Of a stretch of DNA of 64,000 nt, positions 1-11,644 are shown one piece after another. The notes beneath the pieces are model-generated. The model was not told where the DNA came from. It did no database searches and worked only from the letters and a program-made list of their open reading frames with translations. Both the position numbers and the translations under genes were made by a program. Location: positions 78,197,415-78,261,414 of the forward strand of contig CM049317.1 of the NCBI GenBank assembly GCA_026874595.1. Direction: 5' to 3'. This DNA comes from Sipunculus nudus (taxonomy: Eukaryota > Annelida > Sipuncula > Golfingiida > Sipunculidae). Each line of letters opens with the position of its first letter. The stretch's first letter is position 1.

Positions 1-109
1 TAATTTTTAACATACTTAAAACATAGAGCAAAATGCATGATATTAAATATATATCGATAAAGAATGTGTCAGTATTTGCATAACATATTGCAGACATCAG
101 TAAAAACAA

Positions 110-1110
110 AACAAGAAAAAAAAACTAAATCTGACCGCACTGGTCAGCTCGCATGTTAATTCCAATGTTAGTTTTTTTTTTTCTCAACCCACAATCATTT
201 TCAGATGGTTTCATGTTTTGATAGTCTTCTTTTTGATATTGCGACCTGTTTAGTATGGTTGGTTCTAATCGATTTAATGGCACTGTTGATCGACCATTAT
301 TGCTCTTTGCATTTTGTAATATATATATATAATATTTTACAATCAGTATAATTTTATCTAGCAACTGATCTGTGCTTACATTAAAAAGTATTACTGTCAG
401 TGAAAAGGTATTCGAAAAATCTGAATTCTTTAACCACTTACGAACACCATGCCATAAGTCTTTTACAAAATTACAGTAATGAAAAGTGTGTAGTAGGGTT
501 TCCTTCTCTTTTTAACAGAAAGAACAGTACTCATGCTCTTTGATACTAGCTTTTACAAGAAATGGATTTAATGCAAGAATTCGATGTAATATCTTAAATT
601 GAAAATATATAAGCATTGTTGATATTGTTATTGAATATATATTTCTAAAAGCCTCAAGGACTCTGTCCTTATCACAGTCCACAATATCTTGATGCCTTAA
701 TAAAATACTATTTTCTGGGTGTAGATATCTTCTTTCTAAAAGATTTACATATATAGTTTTTACAGGTTTTGTCATCTGTAGAATGTTATCAATTTTAAAA
801 TCTGAGGTAGAATCGTCTTGGTTGTTTCTTATTTCTTGTTTCCATTTTGCTGGTATTGAGTGTATAATACTATTATAAGTCAATATTTTTACATCAATGC
901 CATAAACCTGTCCTATTTCACCAGGAGTGTAGAATACATAAGAATTGTTCACCTTCTTTGTTAAATTATTGATGAATCTGATACCTGCATTGTACCAAGT
1001 TTTATTAAAATTTTATAACATTTTAATTTATAACAATTTGTCCACCTATTTTTAGTTGAGAGTTTATCCACAAAGATTGATTTAAATAATCATTTGTTGT
1101 GTCTGGAGTA
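110..1110 (-). pseudogene. LINE ORF2 C-terminal fragment (L1/Tx1-like), 5'-truncated and broken
   Basis: On the minus strand the reading from about 1095 gives NQSLWINSQLKIGG, then after a short frame lesion near 1010-1030 TWYNAGIRFINNL, IHSIPAKWK, FQFKILHRILALN and EYCSFC. This is the order seen downstream of the reverse transcriptase in L1/Tx1-type LINE ORF2 proteins, ending in the zinc-binding zf-RVT region (the SFC cysteine, then ETLLHTFHYC). A single in-frame TAA at 512-514 falls just after the SFC motif; the same frame stays open beyond it to position 125. The catalytic reverse transcriptase and the endonuclease are absent, as expected for a 5'-truncated insertion. An A-rich stretch in minus orientation near 105-125 follows the protein end. 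I infer a dead copy. The clade within L1/Tx1 is not decided. Confidence 0.75.
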
Positions 1111-3092
1111 TGATAGTCACCAGAAGTGGATCAACTGAAGAGGTCCAGCGGGTCCGGACACCCCCTCCCCCCTCCCCCTATGCAGCAACCGAAACCTATT
1201 TTGTAAGGGTGTCAGCTATTTTTGTACGGCCTGGACCCATCCCCTTTTCCGGACTTTGGGGACCTTTTCTACGGGTTTGTCGTTAGTCTTCCTGGATTTT
1301 ACCCTTCCTTTTCTTTATTAGAGTTTAGATGAAGAATATGTAGTTACCTAAAAAAATATGTAAAATCAACAATACTGATAATAACAACAGCAATACTACT
1401 ACTGCTGTTGTTGCATCTCCACCTATCTTTTTTTTTTTTTTTTTTTGTTTTTTTGTTTTTTGCATTGTTCTTCTTCTTCCTTTCCATTTCTAGATCTTTT
1501 TCTTATTTTTATCTGCCATTTTCTTCATCCGACTTAATTCATACTTACCCAAGAGGTACCTTACTATTGGCCAACAACTTTGACCCAATATCGATTTTCA
1601 TCTGATCTATAAGAGGTACAGAAAATGGATAATGATACCATTTCCAAATCAGGTTCGAAAGATTTCCTTGGCAAAACTTTTGAATTCACTGATGTGGAAC
1701 AGTATGAGATGGGGACTCAGCACATTTCAGTTGGTCTTCGTTAATCTGGGTGTCCTAGTGATAACAATTCATATCTCATGAGTGATTTAATGTATTGAGC
1801 TGAAACTTAGCATGTCTACATATCTTGGATATCTCCATCTCTTACTCGAGACTAGTGGCGCCACCTACAATGATTTTTGCGTGGCGTTTTACCCAGCTGT
1901 TGCACTTTTTTTCAAAAGTGTGTATCCATATGTCGATCTGTTTTTGGTGCAAATTTCACATGTATGAGGAGTTTAATTGGGATTACTGATGCCACAAATT
2001 TGGACTCATGTCATGTCAGGAACATTCGGTGCCTGACTTTACCCATACCTCTGTGATATGGCGGATACACGTAGTCGCTTGTCGACTGCTCGTTTTCAAG
2101 TTGTTTCCTTTTTTTTCATAATCTCTTCCTATTTTCTATATGATAAACCTTATATATCGGTGTTATAATTTTCTAAATAGTTATCTATTATTTTACACTC
2201 ACTTCCCTTTTTCTATGCAAACCACGCCTATAAATAAGATGGGTAATGTATTTTATTAATTGTGCTACCTTTATCGAGTTACGATATATGAATCATATTT
2301 AGCAGACGCCCAACGGGGCATGTAGCCTAACATGCATTATCATCAGTATATCCTTTTATAATTTTTGACAATAAATAATAGAAGCCTTTTGTTTCCAATC
2401 GTTAATTGTGCCGTCAATAATAAAGTGGATAATATGTTTGGAAAGTCACGAATCGAAATTTGATAATGGTTTAATAAGTCAGGCATAAAAAGACATAATG
2501 AAGCACAATTCGGCTGATGATTTGTGCATGTGAAATGTATCCTCCCATGTTGTTTAATATTATTCATGCAAAATACACGTCTGGCGATTCAGATGCATAT
2601 AATTTACTATAACAATGGTAAAACATCTCAACATAGTACCAGGCATAAGTATAGCAAACTTATTTATACCAGCCATGAGGATAATCAAGCAGCAGTTTGT
2701 TTTACAAAACAAAGCAGTCGGATATCAGTTAATTATGTCTTCTTCACGACGAGCGTGTGTTTGCAGGAAGAATGTCCTAATTGCCACGTCACTGCTCTGT
2801 GGATTCATTCAGTTTAAAACTGCAAAGTGTGGACCTTACAGTGATGGTAAGTCTGATCATCGGGAGACACATTTCTGCTCTTTGTACATACTTACTTATT
2901 CCGTGCATTTCCTTTCTGATACTTCTGTAGACTTTTTCCATGGTAGTCACATTATTGTTATTATTATTATTACTACACATTTATATATTGTTACAGGTGT
3001 CTCTTTTATTGTGTGCAGCAGTCTTACATGTGTCTGTGTAGCGCTGGCATTGTCCGTTGCCATTGGAGACGCGAGAGCCGGACCGGCCAACG
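1111..3092. other. No supported gene; low-complexity DNA
   Basis: This stretch contains a polypyrimidine run (about 1163-1183), a perfect 10-bp hairpin (1383-1412) and a long T tract (1427-1446). Open frames at 2524-2817 and 2615-3097 overlap in two frames and show no recognisable domain. A donor-like site (GATGGTAAGT, about 2843) and an acceptor-like TTACAG (about 2992) exist, but no coherent exon can be built from them. Confidence 0.5.
1383..1412. repeat. Perfect 10-bp hairpin of triplet character
   Basis: AACAACAGCA (1383-1392) and TGCTGTTGTT (1403-1412) are exact reverse complements around a 10-nt loop. The sequence is made of AAC/ACT/TGT-type triplets and abuts the T-rich tract, so slippage of simple sequence is the likeliest origin. 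Confidence 0.6.
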
Positions 3093-3778
3093 TGTAGGGT
3101 CTGACGTGTAGAAACACATCGCTCATGCTGATCTGGTACTTTCTGGGCTGGTCGCGCTCTATGAGCGCGTGTTTTGTAATGTTCTTTTGGCGTGTGTATA
3201 ATAAATTGTTTGGTTCTTTCGAATGTTCGTGAAATAGAAGTTTCCAGAATTTTCGGATGAAAAGTTATAAATAGGGGTTGTGTTTAAGAGCCGAGAGAGA
3301 GGGGAGAGAAATATTCCAGCGGACTTGGAAGAGTGTGAGTCAGTTTTGGATCTATCCGATAATTGCAGTAGTGTCAGGGATTTAACGAACTATATGCAGA
3401 TTGAGTGCGGTCTGTGTCCAGTTTGCTTTCGGGATTATTACAAAAACTTCACTTTTGGATTACAACGGATTGATTTGTGATTGAATTGGACTATTATTCT
3501 CTGAGAAGATTTATGTGAACTGTTCATCTGGATCATACATTTTTAAGGACTTGTTTTCGCTGTGACAGTGGTGCTATCCAGGTACTGTACATTATATTTA
3601 TTAAACTGTGTGATTGTATTGATTTACTGTTATACTGTTGTTATACTGTGTAATTGTATTGATTAAGTGTATTGTAATGTAAGGGTTGTTTTAAGATTAA
3701 ATTATCATTATTTATTAACAAAAAACCACTGACTTCTTTATTCATTCCCCTAGACATTTCACGCTGCCTAGTGTTACA
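3093..3778 (+). repeat. Probable solo LTR (Gypsy-like)
   Basis: The segment begins TGTAGGG and ends GTGTTACA, the usual TGT...ACA form of LTR ends. It carries a TATA box (TATAAATA, 3266-3273) followed about 20 bp later by a GA-rich stretch, and ends with a pyrimidine-rich tail and the CACGCTGCCTAGTG motif before TTACA. No gag or pol lies next to it, and there is no primer site or polypurine tract, so a solo LTR is the simplest reading. The flanks (CAACG before, GAATC after) do not form a target duplication, so the borders, especially the left one, are uncertain. Confidence 0.45.
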
Positions 3779-3855
3779 GAATCTGATTATTTTATATCCC
3801 CATAACCAATTTTATGGTCCTCAAGACTACATGATTTGTAGATATTAGGTTCCGT

Positions 3856-3859
<4 letters not shown>

Positions 3860-3947
<88 letters not shown>
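3860..3947. repeat. (TA)n microsatellite, about 88 bp
   Basis: Uninterrupted TA dinucleotides. They abut the outer end of the left terminal inverted repeat of the element that follows. Open frames through it reading YIYIYI are artefacts. Confidence 0.95.
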
Positions 3948-3949
<2 letters not shown>

Positions 3950-4158
3950 CGGCCCAGATTTCGATCTGGACGGATCTGAGATCTGTCAAGCCCAAATTGC
4001 GATCTCAGTTCAGCTAAGATTGCGATCCTACTTGCGATCCTAAACTTGACCAGCCAATATTGTGATCCATGCATTTACTATCACAGGAGGGAAACATCGG
4101 TTGTTTTACCAACTCATTTGGTATTGCATGGTACCATTTCCCATAATAAATACATAAA
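3948..4158 (+). repeat. Left terminal inverted repeat of element A
   Basis: It is the reverse complement of 5985-6247, with indels accounting for the shorter length. Internal sub-repeats contain GCGATC and GATCTG words, many of them self-palindromic. Confidence 0.8.
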
Positions 4159-5984
4159 TTCATAAAAAAGTGAAGTCATTTTAAATCAACATTCATTTAT
4201 CATACTTATAAAACTGTGTTACATAAAAGAAAATATTTTCAATAGCAACTTCAGTAGCACGCTAATATGTCAAGCAATATCAACCTATCACAGTACACAA
4301 CAAAGGTCAATCCCGGTACCTGCAAAAAAGTGAGCCAATTCATATAAAAATTTAAAATTAAAGTACATTTTACAGCACTCTCTGAATACATCACTTACAA
4401 AGTAAATCCATGCTTACTAAAACATTCATGTTTAAAATTTACTGACTGAGAAAAAAAAAACAGGAAAATTAGTTAATATAGCTTGCTATAATTTATGAAT
4501 CATATTTAATATTAAGAACATTATTCATACCTGTAATGCTTCCAAGGCACTGTCATATGTTTGTTGAGAAAACAAGAACTTGCCCCTCTATCTGTCACTT
4601 ATCCCTTCAACATAACTATCAAGCAATGAAATCAAAGTAGTCCATGGTGACTCATACAAGGAGCAAGAGACAGGTCTTTTCCAAGTGTTTCAGCTTGTTA
4701 ATTTTTATCTATTTCAAAATTTAAAAAAAAATATGAAAAAATCTTTAAATTTTACTCAGGCAAGTACTTGTTAAAGATGTCATTATGATATTAAGACTCG
4801 TGGCTGTATCAGCTGTCACAAGACTATATAAATAATAAAAATTATATTGCTGGTTCTTTGATTTAGCTTAATAAAATTTAACTTGCCCATCTCTACTTTT
4901 CTCCTTGTATAATTTATAGGGTGTTCTTATCCTTGGGTTATTTTTTACACATATAATGGTTTTATAGCTGACATTACTTTAATTTTTTATAAATGTTTTT
5001 TTTTTAAATAAAAATATTTTAACATGATAAAAAACAGATCTTAGACAAGTTCACATTATGATTTCTGTAACTTTAATAATTGTCATAAGACTTTTGCTAT
5101 GTCTAGTGCTTAGATTGATTTGAAAGTAGTGCAAAGTGAATATAATAGTTTTATTTTTTAAGTATAAAGTAAAGCCATAAAACCCTATACTTATGATCAT
5201 TATTTAAATTTGTGAAATTTGTATATTCTGGATTCTCAAGAACTTTGTCTGAAACTGAATAAATACCAGACATGGTGCGAATACTTTGCATATGTATTTG
5301 AATGCGAATATAAATATATACTCCATAATTTTATACATAAATATAAAATAAAATTAAAGTATTTGAATACAAATGCAAATACATTTCAAATGTATTCATG
5401 AATGCGTTCATGAATATATTCTATAATTTTATTTTAACAATCATTTATTTCGATTATATTATGAAAAAAATCTTTTCAGATGATACTGTTATTATTTTTA
5501 GTTTAAATTATATTTGACACAATATTTGTTATTAATTTTTAATAAATAGTTTAATTTATATTATTTGTGCTAGTGCTACTCTTGCTAACCTTTAGTTATT
5601 AAATAACAGTTAACTCATTTGTAAAAATCAGAATTAACACGACTGATTATGGACAGTTTTTTTTTAAATAATTCTACTGCAATGTAGATGAAGTTATATG
5701 GCCTAGTCAAACCCTAAGTGACAATAGCATACCATTTCCAACTGTAAATAATATAAATGACATCAAACCTACCTCATCCCTGTCGCCAAGGATATTATCA
5801 AAATCTTACATAACTTGAGTTTAACACCATCAGCTTATAAAACAGCTTATATTACCACACAAAACCAGCATTTGCCAACCTCCTCTTCCAAATCATATTT
5901 TGTGATCATATATAACCCATGGGTCCCTTGTTACCTTTTATTTAACAAGCAGCTTTTAAATGGACCTATTTGTATTATAATTGT

Positions 5985-6247
5985 ATTTATTATGGGGAAA
6001 TGGTACCATGCAATACCAATTAAGTTGGTAAAACAACTGATGTTTCACTCATGTGATAGTATAAGCATGGATCGCAATATGGGCTGGTCAAGATCTTAGA
6101 TCTGTCCAGTCCAGATTGCGATACTGAGGCAAGAAAGACAGGATCGCAATCTAAGATTGCAATCGCAGTTTTGGCCGGCCTGAACTGCGATCACAATTAG
6201 GGTTGGACAGATCTTAGATCCATCTAGATCGCGATCTGGGCCTTGAC
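5985..6247 (-). repeat. Right terminal inverted repeat of element A
   Basis: This is the mate of 3948-4158. It keeps about 50 bp of GATCGCAATCTAAG-like sub-repeats that the left arm lacks. A (TA)11-type run follows directly. Confidence 0.8.
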
Positions 6248-7217
6248 GTATATATATATATATATATAGTTGATAATTAACTCAGACTATTCAAGACATT
6301 TTAAAAATAATCTTTAGTTCTGACAGATTTAAAAAAAAATATGTTGACTCGAGAGATTCGCAGTCGTATTGAATTTATTTTTAATAATAATACTATCAAA
6401 ATGACGGTAAAACCACATACACCAGTTATAGAGGAGTAGAGGCGAGTATTCCTGTTATTCCTGATGGAGAACTGGTTATATTGACAGACACGTTTCTGTT
6501 ACACGACAGATACACTGAAACCATTATTTAATAGGAAGAAAAATACATTACTCTATTGGCCTGAGCACCGGCGATCTTTGACCGTCACTGTTGTTTGAGT
6601 CGACATCTGGTCCTACATTAATGACTAAATGCGCTCATTGTAGATATATGACGTCAGGTTACATTTTGCAAGAAATGTTTCTTATCAGTACAATGCGTAA
6701 CGTGTACCTATTATGTCGAACGTTCTGCAATTGTTTCAAATCTTCTAAGCGTTATCAGTGCCATTGTAATATTCAAAGACGTTTGGTAATATACAAAAAA
6801 GAAGACTTATTGAGTAAGAATATATAATACGTTAACTGTAATTGTGATTTCAGTGACCAAGCACGGCCGGCTGGCAGGAACAGGCCACAGGCGAGAACGC
6901 TGTGCTTTCGTTACATCAACAGCACTGAAGCCTCCTCATTTGAACTTGACCGACTGTGATTCTTTAACAGCCGCCTTGTGTGTATCCCGATTTGGTTCAA
7001 ATGTTACACTCTTTGATGGCTTAGCATATTGCTTAGTATATTAAACATAATTTCGTCGATGATTAATTTATAATTCCTGACCTTTTCTCATTCGCTAAAT
7101 TTTAATGAAAACAAAGTCTTCAGAATATTCTAATGAAATGCTCCGACCTCAATTAATGGCGAGCCAACGCGGACAACACGGACCTGCGGATACCTTTGCC
7201 CGAGTTCACTAATTAAC
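6248..7217. other. No supported gene
   Basis: A short TA microsatellite opens the stretch (about 6249-6269). A frame at 6854-7044 follows an acceptor-like TGTGATTTCAG and reads 60-odd residues to a stop, but no family is recognisable and no partner exon is evident, so it is not called. Confidence 0.5.
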
Positions 7218-7945
7218 TTATATCTGGTAATCGTGCAAAATAACGGACCCATCTTACATGGTTTCACAAAAAAGTGTGACCACATTTCAATGAAAAAACT
7301 GTTTCATGTAAAAGTTGAAGATCCGGCGCATCTAATGATACAATATTTTTGTATGTTTGATATAAATATATTTTGCTACAAACTGTCGAAAAAGGGTAGT
7401 TTGCTGAAAATATCCAAAATGACGTCGTGTCAAAGACGTTCTCAGCCGACGTCATGAACCAACAGTACTGTACGTGCATACCATGTTAAACATGTTAAAC
7501 CAAAAGATGATGTCTAACAAAAATTACAGTCAATATATCTTTTTATGCATAGATAGAGAGACAATTTTACCTCTAAATATCCATATTTCCCAAGATTTAA
7601 TCAAAGTTGACGACGTCGTGCCGCCAATAACATAAACATGCAACTGTCGTCTGTTAATGTATTCGACTGATCACGTTAACTCTTGCTTTATTCAGCTTTG
7701 TCTCTATGTGCGTTTTATATGTCAAATAAATATAAATTGTGTAATAAACAGTCATTTTTGTGGACAGAGTATTAAGACTACATTTTAGACGTGTCATTTC
7801 TCTTATTTATTTTTTTTTTTGTCCTATTAGACTACTTGATTTAAGGACAATCAGATGGGAAAATCCCCTCCCCATGAGTGATAGACCGGTAGCCCTTAAA
7901 ATCGAGACGAACGCGGGAGAAACACGGGACCATGTTGGGCATTTC
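7218..7945 (+). repeat. Left arm of the foldback element
   Basis: It pairs in inverse orientation with 10270-10766. It is about 230 bp longer, the extra sequence lying around 7640-7880. The arm also contains one GTGTGACCACATTT word of the inner satellite near 7276, which suggests arm and satellite share an origin. Confidence 0.7.
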
Positions 7946-8319
7946 ATCCATGTAACCACATTTTATAATATTATATATATAATACAAACTTATTAGGCTT
8001 GTCAAATAAAATGTGGTCACACCTTATTTTTGTTAATATTGATTGGTAAAAAATGTGGTCACACCATATGTGACCACATTTTATAATATTCTATGTATAA
8101 TACAAACTTATATGGCTGGTCAAATAAAATGTGGTCACACCTTATTTTTGTTAATATTTATTGGTAATAAATGTGTTCACGCCATATGTGACCATATTTT
8201 ATAATATTATATATTTATAAACTTATATGGCTTGTCAAATAAAATGTGGTCACACCTTATTTTTGTTAATATTTATTGTACATGGTGGTCACACCATGTG
8301 ACCACATTTTATAATATAT

Positions 8320-8370
<51 letters not shown>

Positions 8371-8931
8371 CAAACTTATATGGCTGGTCAAATAAAATGT
8401 GGTCACACCTTATTTTTGTTAATATTGATTGGTAAAAAATGTGGTCACACCTTATGTGACCACATTTTAAAATATTCTATTTATAATACAAACTTATTAG
8501 GCTTGTCAAATAAAATGTGGTCACACCTTATTTTTGTCAATATTTATTGTAAAAATGTGGTCACACCATATGTAACCACATTTTATTATATTATATCTTG
8601 ATTACAAAATTATATGGCTTGTCAAATGAAATATGGTCACACCTTATTTTTGTTAATATTGATTGGTAAAAAATGTGGTCACACCATATGTGACCACATT
8701 TTATAATATTCTATGTATAATACAAACTTATATGGCCGGTCAAAATGTGGTCACACCTTATTTTTGTCAATATTCTTTGGTGAAAAATGTGGTCACACCA
8801 TATGTGACCATATTTTATAATATTATATATTTATAAACTTATATGGCATGTCAAATAAAATGTGGTCACACCTTATTTTTGTTAATATTTATTGTAAAAA
8901 ATGTGGTCACACCATGTGACCACATTTTATA

Positions 8932-9006
<75 letters not shown>

Positions 9007-9316
9007 AATACAAGCTTATATATCCGGACAAAATTTGGTCACACCTTATTTTTGTCAATATTCTTTGGTGAAAAATGTGGTCACACCATATGTGAACACA
9101 TTTTATAATATTCTATATATAATACAAACTTATATGGCTGGTGAAATAAAATGTGGTCACACCTTATTTTTGTCAATATTTATTGTAAAAAATGTGGTCA
9201 CACCATATGTGACCACATTCTAAAAATTATATATTTATTACATAAAATGTGGTCACATCTTATTTTTGGCAAAATTTATTTTGAAAAATGTGGTCACACC
9301 ACATGTGACCACATTT

Positions 9317-9371
<55 letters not shown>

Positions 9372-9675
9372 ATACAACTTATATGGCCGGTCAAAATGTG
9401 GTCACACCTTATTTTTGTCATTATTCTTTGGTGAAAAATGTGGTCACACCACATGTGACCACATTTTATAATATTGTATATAATACAAACTTATATGGAA
9501 GTTCAAATAAAATGTGGTCACACTTATTTTTGTCAATTTTTATTGTAAAAAATGTGGTCACATCATATGTGACCACATTCTAAAAATTATATATTTATTA
9601 CATAAAATGTGGTCACATCTTATTTTTGGCAAAATTTATTTTGAAAAATGTGGTCACACCACATGTGACCACATT

Positions 9676-9724
<49 letters not shown>

Positions 9725-10269
9725 AACTTATATGGCTGGGCAAAGTGTGGTCACACCTTATTTTTGTTAATATTTATTGGTAATAAATGTGGTCACGCCA
9801 TATGTGACTACATTTTATAATATTATATATATATATAATACAAACTTATATGGCTGGTCAAAGAAAATGTGGTCAAAACTTATTTTTGGCAAAATTTATT
9901 TTAAAAAATGTGGTAACACCATATGTGACCAGATTTTATAATATTATTTATATAATACAAACTTATTTGGCTGGTCAAAAAAAAGGTGGTCACACTTAAT
10001 TTTTTATTGGTAAAAAATATTGTCTCTTGGTTTGAAAAAATTCAGGATTAAATTTAGAAAAAATAAGGGATATGATGATGTAAGAATATATTTAAATGTG
10101 GTCACACCACCTTTTTTTACTATTCCTAACTACTATATGTGGTCACACAATTTATAAAAAGAGATCACACCTTAATAATGTCATTAATTATAACTAATAA
10201 ATGTTGTGACACTTTATAATTATTTTATTAAAAATAAGGATATTATTATGTTAGTATAACAAAATATGT
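7946..10269. repeat. Tandem array, about 120-bp units each with a GTGGTCACA hairpin
   Basis: Each unit carries AAATGTGGTCACA, five bases, then TGTGACCACATTT: exact 13-nt complementary arms. A CTTATTTTTGTTAATATTTATTG spacer type and an ACAAACTTATATGGC type alternate between hairpins. About 17-18 units can be followed, decaying towards 10260. Four TA microsatellites (about 8319-8365, 8937-9005, 9318-9368, 9680-9720) occupy the same place in different units, so they expanded from one TATAATATTATATAT core. Short open frames here (HTLFL, KNVVTP) are repeat translations. Confidence 0.9.
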
Positions 10270-10766
10270 TGTAACATAATGCGGACGAACGTGTTTCTCC
10301 CGTGTCTCTCTTGATTTTAAGTGCATGACTTGTCACGTGACACTCGACATTTGTTTACGTTCTGGCGGCAGGGCGTCGTCACCTTGAACGTACATCAAGT
10401 GAAATGTGGATATAAAGAGGTAAAAAAGTATAAACATATATGGGTAATATTATATATTGACTGTAAATTTTGTAAGACATCATCTAAATGTTTAACATGG
10501 TATATATGTATATTACTGTGGATTCATGACGTCGGCTCAGAACGTCTTTGACACGACGTCATTTTGGGTATTTTCGGCAAACTACCCTTTTTCGACAGTT
10601 TGTAGCAAAATAAATATATAAATAACATACAAAAATATGATATCTTAACTGCGCCGGATCGTCAATTTTATCATGCAAAAAAAATTTTAGTGAAACGTGG
10701 TCACACTTATTTGTGAGAGAGAGAAATATGGGTCCGTTATTTTGCACGATTACCCTTATATCTGCG
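10270..10766 (-). repeat. Right arm of the foldback element
   Basis: Mate of 7218-7945. The outermost match reads GGGTCCGTTATTTTGCACGA near 10730-10750. Arm-to-arm divergence is visible by eye, so this is not a recent insertion. Confidence 0.7.
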
Positions 10767-11004
10767 CATCCCTGTACATCCTTTTTTGCAATATTTTCAT
10801 TGCATTGATTTCAGATAAACAAAAATTCAAAAAAATATCGGTTCTCAGTGTTTATTTTTTATCGGATAAACGGTGTTCCGTTTCTACAGTAATTATAATG
10901 CTTGAGACCGCTTTGAATTAATGATGTTAAATGTTAGTAAAATGTAAATTTCTTAAACAAACTGTTGTTATTCTCTCTGCTAGAATAACTTACATAAATT
11001 GCAG

Positions 11005-11132
11005 GTCCTGCAGAAGAAGTAATTCCCCTGGTCATGCTCCTCATGACAGCCATACGTTCACGGGTTCTTGATTTGTTACAAGCACCTCAGTCCACCGATA
11101 GTTGTCGGAGCGTCTGTTTAACCTGCGGGCAG
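11005..11132 (+). CDS. Possible internal exon, unknown protein
   Basis: The segment is bounded by an acceptor (TTGCAG, ending 11004) and a donor (GGGCAG|GTAAGA). In the phase that starts after two bases it reads 42 residues without a stop, beginning PAEEVIPLVMLL and ending CRSVCLTCGQ. It can join at a codon boundary to the segment at 11422. The pair of cysteines could be part of a small zinc site completed by the next exon (CGACG). No family is recognised, and no promoter or earlier exon was found. Confidence 0.3.
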
Positions 11133-11421
11133 GTAAGACAAACATGAATACCATGCTTATATAACATATAAGAATTTTATAAGTAAAATATGTTACATAT
11201 TGACATGCTTACCTCAGCCTTTTCATATTCAATTATCCATGGATGTTAATTATTCCTTTCAAAAATATTCGCCTCGAACTGTTTGCCTTGGATATAACGT
11301 TATATAACGGCGTCATTAACCTTAAAGATGTGAACAGACAAAATGCCTACGTAAGCTTTTCTTATGTTCAAAGGGCAATGAAGACAACAACATTCATTAC
11401 GAGAACATGCTGACGTCAGAG

Positions 11422-11559
11422 GTCACGCGATGTGGTGCATGTGGTCGCCTCGTAAAACCACAACGACCAGAAAAGCCACGACCAGATCTGCCGAAACGTG
11501 GCCCATTGTCGCCCGTAGCGGCATCACAGAAATACTCTCCGGTGGCAAGTGTAAATTGA
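11422..11559 (+). CDS. Possible terminal exon, unknown protein
   Basis: It follows an AG acceptor (GTCAGAG, ending 11421) and reads 45 residues to a TGA at 11557-11559. The frame begins VTRCGACGRLVKP, is rich in Pro, Arg and Lys, and continues the frame of the 11005-11132 segment without a phase clash. The joined CLTC...CGAC spacing looks zinc-ribbon-like, but this is inference from two short pieces. The 38-bp satellite starts about 85 bp downstream. Confidence 0.28.
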   Translation, partial: VTRCGACGRLVKPQRPEKPRPDLPKRGPLSPVAASQKYSPVASVN

Positions 11560-11644
11560 CAGGACGACTACGAGAACATGGCGCGTGGACTAAAGAAGAT
11601 TCCCACCAAAAAGCCACAATCACCATCACAAAGACGCATCGCAA

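Larger units (their letters stand above)
3948..6247. mobile_element. Non-autonomous element A with long terminal inverted repeats
   Basis: Both ends carry the same sequence in opposite orientation over more than 200 bp, running from GGCCCAGAT-type ends through several GATCGCAAT-like repeats to TTGGTATTGCATGGTACC. TA microsatellites touch both ends, so the target was probably a TA-rich site. The interior (4160-5985) has no coding potential. Its part at about 5050-5945 recurs in inverse orientation in element B (18730-18905 and 21013-21605). I cannot assign a superfamily. A foldback or MITE-like DNA transposon relative is the inference. Confidence 0.75.
7218..10766. mobile_element. Foldback element: long inverted arms around a hairpin satellite
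   Basis: The sequence from 7218 (ATCTGGTAATCGTGC...) returns as its reverse complement ending at about 10766. The arms share the ACGTCGTGTCAAAGACGT block, the AAACTGTCGAAAAAGGGTAG block and, at the inner ends, a CTTAAAATC...GGGAGAAACACG block. Between them lies only the GTGGTCACA array. No transposase is seen. Long inverted arms with an internal tandem array are typical of foldback-type elements; the mobilising family is unknown. Confidence 0.75.

Noticed and set aside
2615-3097. 160-codon plus frame
   Set aside because: No recognisable domain, overlaps another frame of similar quality, and runs into the probable LTR.
3787-4074. Open frames reading YIYIYI through TA tracts (also near 9260-9820 and 34860)
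   Set aside because: Pure translation of dinucleotide repeats; no codon signal outside the tract.
8380-9820. Several 60-105-codon frames in the GTGGTCACA array
   Set aside because: They repeat with the satellite unit on both strands and contain no domain.
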